NCBI GenBank assembly: GCA_947499555.1
Contig: CANMOU010000001.1
Span: 372,001 to 436,000, forward strand
Length of the DNA stretch: 64,000 nucleotides
Direction of reading: 5' to 3'
DNA from: an uncultured Roseovarius sp.
GTDB taxonomy: Bacteria > Pseudomonadota > Alphaproteobacteria > Rhodobacterales > Rhodobacteraceae
The position numbers and the translations under genes are program-made. The notes beneath the pieces were generated by a model. That model had not been told where the DNA came from and made no database searches. It worked only from the letters and a program-made list of their open reading frames with translations. Of this stretch, positions 53,154-60,322 are shown in pieces (the stretch's first letter is position 1; each line of letters opens with the position of its first letter).

Positions 53154-54935
53154 GTGATAGCCTCGCTTGATCTGAGCCAGTCGATGCAGGCACTCATTGC
53201 CCTTGGCGTCGTGGCGGCGATGTTCTTTCTTTTCATACGAGAGATTTATCCGACCGAAGTTGTCGCCCTAGGCGGCGCGGCGGTGTTGCTGGCATCGGGT
53301 GTTTTGCCTTACGAGGACGCTTTGGGCGTTCTGTCCAATCCGGCCCCCTGGACCATCGCCGGGATGTTCATCATCATGGGGGCCTTGGTGCGCACCGGCG
53401 CGCTTGATGCCTTCACCAATTTGGCGGATCGTCAGGCCAAGGTGAATCCGAAATTGGCCATCGGCATGCTGATGCTTTTCGTGGTGGTCGGGTCTGCCTT
53501 CATGAACAACACCCCCGTTGTCGTTGTCATGATCCCGATTTTCGTGCAACTGGCGAGATCGCTTGGCGTGACCGCGTCCAAGATGCTGATACCGCTCAGT
53601 TATGCAGCAATCCTCGGGGGCAGTTTGACGTTGATCGGGACGTCGACAAACCTGCTTGTCGATGGTGTGGCGCGCGCGCAGGGCATGGCGCCTTTCACCA
53701 TCTTCGAGGTCACCCCGCTGGCCGTCTGTCTGGTGGCCTGGGGTGCGGTTTACCTTTACTTCATCGCGCCACGTTTACTGCCGGATCGCGAGAGCATGGC
53801 CGATATGCTGTCTGATCGCTCAAAGATGAAGTTCTTCACCGAAGCTGTGATCCCGCCCGAAAGCAACCTCATCGGCCGGGAAGTGACCGGCGTGCAGCTT
53901 TTCAAGCGCGACGGTGTACGCCTGATTGACGTTATCCGGGGCGATCTGTCCTTGCGACGCAACCTCAAAGGCGTGGAGCTTCAGGTGGGTGACCGTGTCG
54001 TTCTGCGCACGCAGATGACCGAGCTTCTGAGCCTGCAGAGCAACAAGGAACTCAAGCGAGTTGATCAGGTATCGGCGGTGGAAACCACCACGGTTGAAGT
54101 TCTGATCACGCCGGGTTGCCGGATGGTCGGGCGCAGCCTTGGCTCGCTGCGGCTGCGGCGGCGGTATGGTGTCTACCCGCTGGCCGTACATCGCCGGAAT
54201 CAGAATATCGGCATGCAGCTTGATGAGCTGATCGTGCGTGTCGGCGACACGCTTCTGCTTGAAGGCGCGCCGGAAGACATCAAGCGTCTCGCGGCGGATA
54301 TGGATCTGGTCGATGTAAGCCAACCTTCGGCACGGGCCTACCGGCGAGGGCATGCGCCCGTGGCGCTTGTGGCGCTTTCGGGCATCGTGATCCTCGCGGC
54401 ACTTGGCGTCGCCCCGATCCTGGCACTGACAATTGTGGCGCTGGCCGTGGTGCTGTTTGCGCGCTGCATCGATGCCGACGAGGCGTTTTCGTTCGTGGAT
54501 GGGCGTCTTTTGGCACTCATCTTCTCGATGCTAGCCGTGGGCGCCGCGCTTGAGGCATCAGGCGCGGTTGCCCTGATTGTCGAGGCGATTGCACCGCTTT
54601 TGTCGATGATGCCCCCGTTCCTGCTGGTCTGGGCGATTTACATCATCACCTCGGTTCTGACCGAACTGATCAGCAATAATGCCGTCGCGGTGGTGATCAC
54701 CCCGATTGCCATCGGCCTGGCGGATGCGCTTGGGGTCGATGCGCGACCCTTGGTGGTGGCGGTCATGGTGGCCGCCTCTGCCAGTTTTGCAACGCCAATC
54801 GGTTATCAGACGAACACGTTGGTCTACGGACCGGGCGGGTATAAATTTACCGATTTCATGAAGGTGGGTATACCGCTGAACCTGAGTGTCGGACTTCTGG
54901 CCAGCGCGCTTATCCCGCTGATCTGGCCGCTTTGA
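53154..54935 (+). CDS. SLC13-type permease with two TrkA-C domains
   Basis: Protein of 593 residues: membrane half 1 (about 10-210), two cytoplasmic RCK/TrkA-C domains (about 220-385; VIPPESNLIGREVTGVQLFK and VLITPGCRMVGRSLGSLRLR) and membrane half 2 (about 395-593). AILGGSLTLIGTSTNLLVDG carries the conserved SNT-like substrate/sodium motif and LTELISNNAVAVVITPIAIG its repeat. Members are anion transporters (sulfate, dicarboxylates). GTG start 10 bases after AAGGAG. Probably co-transcribed with the EamA gene 14 bases upstream. Confidence 0.92.
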   Translation: MIASLDLSQSMQALIALGVVAAMFFLFIREIYPTEVVALGGAAVLLASGVLPYEDALGVLSNPAPWTIAGMFIIMGALVRTGALDAFTNLADRQAKVNPKLAIGMLMLFVVVGSAFMNNTPVVVVMIPIFVQLARSLGVTASKMLIPLSYAAILGGSLTLIGTSTNLLVDGVARAQGMAPFTIFEVTPLAVCLVAWGAVYLYFIAPRLLPDRESMADMLSDRSKMKFFTEAVIPPESNLIGREVTGVQLFKRDGVRLIDVIRGDLSLRRNLKGVELQVGDRVVLRTQMTELLSLQSNKELKRVDQVSAVETTTVEVLITPGCRMVGRSLGSLRLRRRYGVYPLAVHRRNQNIGMQLDELIVRVGDTLLLEGAPEDIKRLAADMDLVDVSQPSARAYRRGHAPVALVALSGIVILAALGVAPILALTIVALAVVLFARCIDADEAFSFVDGRLLALIFSMLAVGAALEASGAVALIVEAIAPLLSMMPPFLLVWAIYIITSVLTELISNNAVAVVITPIAIGLADALGVDARPLVVAVMVAASASFATPIGYQTNTLVYGPGGYKFTDFMKVGIPLNLSVGLLASALIPLIWPL

Positions 54936-54950
54936 GGAGAGCGTCTTGAT

Positions 54951-55451
54951 ATGAGTATTTTTGGAACAGTGAAAGTTCTGGTGTTATGCGCCATGGGACT
55001 GGCTGTGGCAGCCTGTGGGACGCGGGAGAGCGCGCCCGCAGCGCCACCGGAGCCGCCGCTTTATCCCAATGAAACGCCTCAGATCCGGGCGTTGATCAAT
55101 GAGTATGCAGATTTCTACGAGGTGCCGCGCTCTTTGGTGCATCGGGTGGTCCAGCGAGAAAGTGACTACCGGCCAAAGGCGCGCAACGGTCCCTATTGGG
55201 GGATGATGCAGATCCTGCCCGCCACGGCGCGCGGTATGGGATTTCGCGGAGAACCAAGTGATCTGCTTGATGCGGAAACCAATCTGAAATGGGCGGTGAA
55301 ATATCTTCGCGGTGCATGGCTTGTCTCGGATGGCAGCGAACCCAAAGCGGTGCAGTGGTACGCGCGCGGCTATTACTATGAGGCGCGCGACAGGTGCCTT
55401 CTGATGGAAACCGGCTTGCGCGAGCGTGAGGTGGCAAAGCATTGCCGCTGA
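54951..55451 (+). CDS. lipoprotein lytic transglycosylase
   Basis: Protein of 166 residues with a lipobox (GLAVAAC, lipidated Cys at about 22) and an SLT domain of family 1: LVHRVVQRESDYRPKARNG with the catalytic Glu, WGMMQILPATARGMGFRG, LLDAETNLKWAVKYLRGA. It should cleave peptidoglycan glycan strands at the outer membrane's inner face, like MltE/MltC. Fifteen bases after the permease gene. Confidence 0.92.
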   Translation: MSIFGTVKVLVLCAMGLAVAACGTRESAPAAPPEPPLYPNETPQIRALINEYADFYEVPRSLVHRVVQRESDYRPKARNGPYWGMMQILPATARGMGFRGEPSDLLDAETNLKWAVKYLRGAWLVSDGSEPKAVQWYARGYYYEARDRCLLMETGLREREVAKHCR

Positions 55452-55504
55452 GACGGGACTGAATTATAGACGGCGCAAAGCAGGAATATCAGTGGAGGTT
55501 CGCC

Positions 55505-56254
55505 ATGGCCGGCCATTCAAAATGGGCAAATATCCAGCACCGCAAGGGTCGGCAGGATGCCGTGCGCGCGAAGCTTTTTTCAAAGCTTTCCAAAGAGATC
55601 ACAATCGCTGCCAAGATGGGCGATCCGGACCCGGACAAGAACCCGCGTCTGCGTCTGGCGGTCAAGGAAGCCAAGTCGCAATCCATGCCCAAGGACAATA
55701 TCGAACGCGCGATCAAGAAGTCGGTTGCCGGTGAGGGCGATGATTACGAAGAAATCCGGTATGAGGGCTATGGACCCAACGGCGTGGCCGTGATTGTTGA
55801 GGCGCTGACCGATAACCGCAACCGCACGGCCAGCACGGTGCGGTCAACCTTTACCAAGAATGGCGGGAACCTGGGCGAAACGGGCTCTGTGGCGTTCATG
55901 TTCGAACGCAAGGGCGAAGTCAGCTATCCCGCCGAGATCGGCGATGCCGATACGGTGATGATGGCTGCGATTGAAGCCGGTGCCGAGGATGTGGAAAGCA
56001 GCGAGGATGGCCATATCATCTGGTGCGCGGATACCGACCTCAATGACGTGTCCAATGCGCTTGAAGCGGAGCTGGGCGAAAGCGAGCACACCAAGCTTGT
56101 TTGGCGGCCAACAACGACCACTGAGCTTGATCTGGAAGCCATGCAGAAGCTGATGAAGCTCATCGACGCGCTGGAAGATGATGACGACGTGCAGAACGTC
56201 ACCACCAACTTTGAGGCCTCTGACGAAGTGATGGCGCAGCTTGCGGCGGAGTGA
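55505..56254 (+). CDS. YebC/PmpR family protein
   Basis: Protein of 249 residues, full length. [20 protein letters not shown] is the family hallmark, followed by [35 protein letters not shown] and the C-terminal [16 protein letters not shown]. Known members act as DNA-binding regulators or, as recent work on the family indicates, help ribosomes on difficult sequences. Often near ruvC in other genomes, which is not in this window. AGTGGAGG upstream of the ATG. Confidence 0.96.
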   Translation: MAGHSKWANIQHRKGRQDAVRAKLFSKLSKEITIAAKMGDPDPDKNPRLRLAVKEAKSQSMPKDNIERAIKKSVAGEGDDYEEIRYEGYGPNGVAVIVEALTDNRNRTASTVRSTFTKNGGNLGETGSVAFMFERKGEVSYPAEIGDADTVMMAAIEAGAEDVESSEDGHIIWCADTDLNDVSNALEAELGESEHTKLVWRPTTTTELDLEAMQKLMKLIDALEDDDDVQNVTTNFEASDEVMAQLAAE

Positions 56255-56306
56255 ATTTGGTTGTTTCGGGCGAGGGGTCGGGCTGGGTTTCACAAGGGAC
56301 ACCAAA

Positions 56307-56335
56307 GGTCGGCTTTGAGCCCAAAGCGGTCATGA
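56307..56335. repeat. degenerate intergenic repeat, GCTTTG-AGCC-CAAAGC hairpin
   Basis: The core GCTTTGAGCCCAAAGC forms a 6-bp hairpin. Related but decayed copies share TGAC-GC-TGAGCCCA at 11760-11776 and 57058-57077. All are intergenic, and two of the three flank the low-GC gene 56413-57060. Confidence 0.5.
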
Positions 56336-56412
56336 CAGAGTACAAATAGGTTTAGACTCGCCTCGTTGTCATAGATGTTGGATCGAAATTTGCAGCAGTC
56401 TGGAAACACATC

Positions 56413-57060
56413 TTGTCCACATCATTTGACGTCATACCGTTAACAGATGAGAGGCCAACCTTTGGTGCAGTCGCTGATTTAGCTCACCTGAGGTTTAGAG
56501 AGTTTTTGTCTGTTTTCGGAATCCATGCTGAGTTCAACATTTGCTTTGAGGCTTTCAAAAGCGGCGTCTCGTATGACCAAAAAACGTCGAGAACACCCAG
56601 TTCCAATGAATCCTTTGGGGAAAACCCAGAAGAAGAATATTTAAGGGTGTTCTTGAAAGAAATCGACGGCAGTGCCTTCATTTACTTTGATAAATTGAGC
56701 GACTTTGAGGAAACCCCTCAAGACCCATGGTGGCGGCTAAATCTGCACCTGGAAGACGGGGGGAACAAGTTACCAAATCTTGAGCAAAAGAAAGCTAAAG
56801 GCAAGGAAGTTGACCGCCTTTGGTATATTACGAGATATGGAGGTTCACCCAAATCTATCCACTTGCTGTATGGAGTAATGGCCGGTGCAATGGCAGAGTT
56901 AACGAATGGCATTGTGACTTCCAGCCAATGGGACATGTCCAAGCTCCCGACAACCTGTCCTGACTTCTATCAGTGGTACATCGCACAGCACATGCGACTC
57001 GGAGGCTGGGAGAAAGAGTGTGTTGAAGAAATCCGCAAACTCGCAAAAACCGTTGGATGA
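56413..57060 (+). CDS. unknown protein of low-GC origin
   Basis: Protein of 215 residues, unrecognised. It is soluble, with no signal peptide or membrane span, and is rich in aromatic and charged residues (YLRVFLKEIDGSAFIYFDKL; DRLWYITRYGGSPKSIHLLY). The base composition is markedly more AT-rich than the neighbours and codon use is mixed, a sign of transfer. The only start in the right place is a TTG at 56413 with a weak GGAAA upstream, so the true 5' end is uncertain. Flanked on both sides by the TGAGCCCA repeat. Confidence 0.6.
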   Translation: MSTSFDVIPLTDERPTFGAVADLAHLRFREFLSVFGIHAEFNICFEAFKSGVSYDQKTSRTPSSNESFGENPEEEYLRVFLKEIDGSAFIYFDKLSDFEETPQDPWWRLNLHLEDGGNKLPNLEQKKAKGKEVDRLWYITRYGGSPKSIHLLYGVMAGAMAELTNGIVTSSQWDMSKLPTTCPDFYQWYIAQHMRLGGWEKECVEEIRKLAKTVG

Positions 57061-57122
57061 CTGCCCTGAGCCCAAAGTGACGAATGCTGCGCAGACTACG
57101 AATGACTTCTTTCGGAGCCACC

Positions 57123-57761
57123 TCAATATGAACCTCGAAGCGCTTCATAGGAAACCATGACGTGTTTGGCGAAGGCCGGACGTTTTTGAAGGCGGTCATA
57201 ATAGCGAGAAAGATTTGTGAGTTCTGGACGCTGCCAGTCCAGCGAAAAATACCGGTACAATATGTGGCCACAAGCAATATCAGCGAATGTAAAATCCTCT
57301 CCGCCGATCCAATTTCTGCCGGAGAGACGCCCATCGAGCATTTCTGCAAGTGGCACAAGGCGCTCTGATGCCTTGGCCAATATTTTGGGATCGCGGGTCG
57401 CAGGAGGCAGTCGAACATCGTAGACAAATACCTCGAGAACGGCTTCAGTAAATGTGTTCTTGCCCCATTCCGCCCATGTATCGAGCGGTCCGCGTTGTTG
57501 CGGGTCTTCAGGCCAAAACGTATCGCATCCAAACTTTGCGCCAACATATCGAAGGATTGCTGCGCTCTCAAACATCTGCATTGGGCCATCTAACAGAACG
57601 GGGACACGGCCCATCGGGTTCATCGCCAGATAGTCGTCAGTGCTTGTTGAAGCATGGCCGTGCCCGTAGTCTAAACGCCGATGCTCTACGCCCAACTCAT
57701 TGATGGCCCACATGACCAATTGGACACTCGATGAGTTCCGACGCCCGTATATCGTTATCAT
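57123..57761 (-). CDS. glutathione S-transferase family protein
   Basis: Protein of 212 residues. Thioredoxin-fold N-domain: MITIYGRRNSSSVQLVMWAI with a Ser in the catalytic position, NPMGRVPVLLDGPMQMFESA with the cis-Pro and the Glu-Ser glutathione site. Helical C-domain: GEDFTFADIACGHILYRYF with the N-capping motif. It probably conjugates or reduces with glutathione. It shares the lower GC of the preceding gene and lies convergent to it, so both may have arrived together. Confidence 0.92.
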   Translation of the reverse strand: MITIYGRRNSSSVQLVMWAINELGVEHRRLDYGHGHASTSTDDYLAMNPMGRVPVLLDGPMQMFESAAILRYVGAKFGCDTFWPEDPQQRGPLDTWAEWGKNTFTEAVLEVFVYDVRLPPATRDPKILAKASERLVPLAEMLDGRLSGRNWIGGEDFTFADIACGHILYRYFSLDWQRPELTNLSRYYDRLQKRPAFAKHVMVSYEALRGSY

Positions 57762-58038
57762 GTGTTTGCCTTCTATCGTTAGGGTTTCTTCTAGCTCGAG
57801 ACGATATTACCTGACAACGAACCTTGGAATAGTCGAGCGAAAGTTCGCTTCGTCCGCATACCCGCCATTTCGAGTTTTGTGTTCGCCCTGTGATCCGGTG
57901 CCGGCTGGAGCAAAACCGTCGCCCATGCGCAACTCAGCTTTTGTCGTAACGCAAAATCAATACATCGGCGTATTCGTGGCATGTAGCGGCAGATTCAACA
58001 CTTGCTTGGCCCTCGGGATCGCGGCACACTGAGGGCCT
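57762..58038. other. intergenic stretch, no gene seen
   Basis: About 280 bases between the GST start and the riboswitch. Open frames on both strands lack initiation signals and protein-like composition. CGAGCGAAAGTTCGCTTCG at 57835-57853 contains a small GCGAA/TTCGC hairpin. It presumably holds the promoters for GST and the riboswitch transcript, but none is clear enough to call. Confidence 0.4.
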
Positions 58039-58200
58039 CAAGGTGCCGTGCGGTTGCGCGGAGAATTGGGAAGCCGGTGCAAGTCCGGCACTGCCCCCGC
58101 AACGGTAAGGATGGGGGATGCTGCATAAAGTCACTGAGGTGTCATTGCCTTGGGAAGACGCGGCATCCGGAAAACCCGCCAAGTCCGGAAACCAGCCTTG
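58039..58200 (+). ncRNA. cobalamin (AdoCbl-type) riboswitch
   Basis: Complete aptamer. The closing stem P1 is CAAGG (58039-58043) with CCTTG (58196-58200). The core contains GGGAAGCCGGTGCAAGTCC, the B12-box stretch CTGCCCCCGCAACGGTAA (58091-58108), GTCACTG and the distal GGGAAGACG and CAAGTCCGGAAACCAGCC (58180-58197). It senses cobalamin and controls the gene that starts 113 bases later. The element is complete and every conserved block is in order. Confidence 0.97.
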
Positions 58201-58266
58201 GATCAACGTCAAGCCGCGGGGGGCGGTGCGGGCGTGTGAGACAGGGGCTCGCATCGCCAGATTTTG

Positions 58267-58305
58267 TCCTCCGCCCCAATCCGGCCCGGGGTGTGGCCGG
58301 AGGAG
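58267..58305 (+). promoter_or_regulatory. ribosome-binding site with sequestering hairpin (riboswitch expression platform)
   Basis: TCCTCC (58267-58272) can pair with GGAGGA (58299-58304), the ribosome-binding site of the 90-residue gene; between them CCGGCC (58281-58286) pairs with GGCCGG (58295-58300). No terminator with a U tract occurs before the gene. This points to translational control by the riboswitch. Confidence 0.6.
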
Positions 58306-58313
58306 TAAAGAAA

Positions 58314-58586
58314 ATGACAGTCAGCCGGATTCTGGATGGGTTGGAACGCAGTGAGGCAACCGGACGGGACGCCGATGCAATAGCGCGCCTTGGGTTTCTG
58401 GAATGGGTCTTAACCCAGCCCGATGCGGTCACGTCGAAAGATGTGACTGAGGCCTTGCATGATGCTTCTGTGCAAAACCCGACAAGTGCAGCTGCGCGTG
58501 CTTTTGTCGACGTACTGCGCGCGGCGCGCCATGTGTCGGTGTTGCCGGTGCGTCGGGGCGGCCGACAGGCGCGACACCTGCATTAG
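58314..58586 (+). CDS. cobalamin-riboswitch-controlled small protein of unknown function
   Basis: Protein of 90 residues starting MTVSRILDGLERSEATGRDA. The first 70 residues are predicted helical, amphipathic and balanced in charge (AIARLGFLEWVLTQPDAVTS; EALHDASVQNPTSAAARAFV); the last 20 are basic with His-Leu-His at the end. No signal peptide, membrane span or cysteine. The GGAGGAG ribosome-binding site 8 bases before ATG and the upstream riboswitch make it a true gene. I do not recognise it, nor does it resemble BtuB, Cob or Met proteins that usually follow this riboswitch. Possible roles include a B12-status effector or a partner of B12 enzymes such as NrdJ. Confidence 0.7.
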   Translation: MTVSRILDGLERSEATGRDADAIARLGFLEWVLTQPDAVTSKDVTEALHDASVQNPTSAAARAFVDVLRAARHVSVLPVRRGGRQARHLH

Positions 58587-58610
58587 GTGTCCCTGATCGG
58601 GAGAGCGAAT

Positions 58611-58800
58611 AAAAAAACGGCGACGTCTGGGAGGAGGAGCGACGTCGCCGTTTCTTCACGTCCGGCTCCGGGGAGGAGGAGTGGAGCCATTGGTGTCTTC
58701 TCGGGCCACAAAGACCCAGTATTTTAAAGCGGCAAACCCAAAGGAGGAGGAGCGGGCCTGTCGCGAACACAGACGTCTAGGGAGGAAGTTAAGACGCCTG
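58611..58800 (-). ncRNA. array of four CUCCUCC-loop hairpins (CcsR-like small RNAs)
   Basis: Minus-strand transcript reading from about 58800 to 58611 with four stem-loops. Stems: CGTCT/AGACG (58774-58796), GCGGCA plus CCC with GGG plus TGTCGC (58729-58764), GGCTCC/GGAGCC (58664-58688) and a 13-bp AAACGGCGACGTC stem (58615-58653). Loops are 13-14 bases and read, on the minus strand, CTTCCTCCC, CTCCTCCTCC, CTCCTCCTCCCC and CTCCTCCTCCCA. The last hairpin is followed by seven T and doubles as terminator. This matches the CcsR/cuckoo RNA family of Rhodobacterales, which is stress-induced. The usual upstream DUF1127 gene is absent. Confidence 0.82.
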
Positions 58801-59088
58801 ATCTCTGTATAGGTAGCGCCTCTGGTGGTCGGGCTTTTGCCCTTTAGCGACCATGTCGAGTGACACCCGTTATTCTCGTTAGGGGGCGATATTGCTGCCC
58901 TGCAGCGATTAAGGTAATCAAATGCTGCATCTGCACAATACCCTTTCGATGCAAGTCTGCCATGCAGAAAATGCATGAAAAGATTGTTCTTTTTTGTGCG
59001 GAGCGCTGAAATAATCGCCGGTTCGAAGACCTGTTGGCCCACGTGCCGTAAAACTGAAGCAACTGCCAAAAATTGAGGCGAAGAGAAA
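58801..59088. other. intergenic stretch between the hairpin array and apbC
   Basis: No convincing gene. On the minus strand it must hold the promoter of the hairpin array; a GGTC...GGGC-AAAA-GCCC-GACC dyad at 58828-58853 is a candidate regulatory or structural element just upstream of the first hairpin. On the plus strand TTGTTC (58984-58989) and TGAAAT (59007-59012), 17 apart, could be the apbC promoter. Confidence 0.4.
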
Positions 59089-60159
59089 ATGTCTGACGTG
59101 CTCGACCGCGTGCGTGCGGTGCTTGAAAAAATCGATTTGCCGGATGGTGGCACGCTTATGTCGCGCGACATGGTGCGCGCCATGCGAATCGATGCCGGGC
59201 ATTTACGCTTTGTCATTGAAGCGCCCTCTGCAAAGGTGGCGCAGCATATGGAGCCGCTGCGCGCTGCGGCGGAGCGGGCCGCTCTCTCAGTCAATGGTGT
59301 CGAGAGCGTTTCGGTTGCGCTGACGGCGCATGCAGATGCGGGACAGTCTCAGACCCCCCAGCTCAAGATCGGCGGTCATCCGAAAGGCGGCGATCGTTCG
59401 ATCCGCCCGGCAAGCGTGGGGTCCATTCTGGCCATTGCCAGCGGAAAGGGCGGCGTTGGCAAGTCGACCGTCTCGTCAAACCTTGCTGTGGCGCTTGCAA
59501 AAGCAGGCCGCCAGGTCGGGCTTCTGGATGCCGACATTCATGGCCCCAGCCAGCCGCGCATGATGGGCAGCGCCCAACGGGCTGCCAGCCCTGATGGCAA
59601 GATCATTACGCCGCTTTTGGCGCATGGCGTGAAGCTGATGTCGATTGGATCGATGATGGAGGACGGAAAGGCGGTGATCTGGCGCGGTCCGATGCTGATG
59701 GGAGCGTTGCAGCAAATGATGAGCCAGGTGGATTGGGGCGATCTTGACGTGCTCATCGTTGATTTGCCGCCGGGGACCGGGGATGTGCAACTGACGCTGT
59801 GCCAGCGCGCCGCACCGACGGGTGCAATTGTCGTCTCGACGCCGCAGGACGTTGCGCTTCTTGATGCCCGTAAAGCGATCAACATGTTTCAGACGCTTCA
59901 GACGCCAATACTGGGGCTTATCGAGAACATGTCGCTGTTTCACTGCCCGCATTGCGGCAAGGAAACCGAGATTTTTGGTCATGGCGGGGTGGCGCAGGAG
60001 GCAGAGCGCCTTGGCGTGCCGCTGCTTGCGGCATTGCCGATCGATCTTGAAACCCGTCTTGGAGGCGACGCAGGAACGCCTGTCGCCTTGGGGCAGGGCC
60101 CCATGGCGGAGGCCTATCTTCGTCTGGCAGACCGGCTGATTCAGGGCGGCGTTGCCTAG
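59089..60159 (+). CDS. apbC: Mrp/ApbC iron-sulfur cluster carrier ATPase
   Basis: Protein of 356 residues: N-terminal MIP18/DUF59-type domain (about 1-85) and a P-loop NTPase domain with the deviant Walker A ASGKGGVGKSTVSSNLAVAL (about 122-141), IVDLPPGTGDVQLTL and the cluster-binding CPHCG (about 285-289). It assembles and transfers 4Fe-4S clusters. In some genomes it is near cobalamin genes, as here next to a B12 riboswitch, though no shared transcript is evident. The start follows GAGGCGAAGAG. Confidence 0.95.
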   Translation: MSDVLDRVRAVLEKIDLPDGGTLMSRDMVRAMRIDAGHLRFVIEAPSAKVAQHMEPLRAAAERAALSVNGVESVSVALTAHADAGQSQTPQLKIGGHPKGGDRSIRPASVGSILAIASGKGGVGKSTVSSNLAVALAKAGRQVGLLDADIHGPSQPRMMGSAQRAASPDGKIITPLLAHGVKLMSIGSMMEDGKAVIWRGPMLMGALQQMMSQVDWGDLDVLIVDLPPGTGDVQLTLCQRAAPTGAIVVSTPQDVALLDARKAINMFQTLQTPILGLIENMSLFHCPHCGKETEIFGHGGVAQEAERLGVPLLAALPIDLETRLGGDAGTPVALGQGPMAEAYLRLADRLIQGGVA

Positions 60160-60322
60160 CGCTCTCTCCCCGATGCACCGTGACGGTGCTGTGAGACCTC
60201 GTTAATCCCATCCCCTTACTTCCCCTCGCCGTGTGACACAGGCGACTGCCCTGTGCCTGAGGCTGGCAAATCTTGAGACGCCTGAAACGGAAACAACGTA
60301 TCGGGTGCGGAAAGGGGAACTG

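Noticed and set aside
58002-58313. Upstream extension of the 90-residue gene through the riboswitch
   Set aside because: The frame stays open by chance through the cobalamin aptamer; the ribosome-binding site and ATG at 58314 mark the real start.
58656-59294. 212-codon minus-strand frame over the hairpin array and the 5' end of apbC
   Set aside because: It is antisense to the ApbC N-domain, crosses the four hairpins and encodes low-complexity Ser/Arg sequence.
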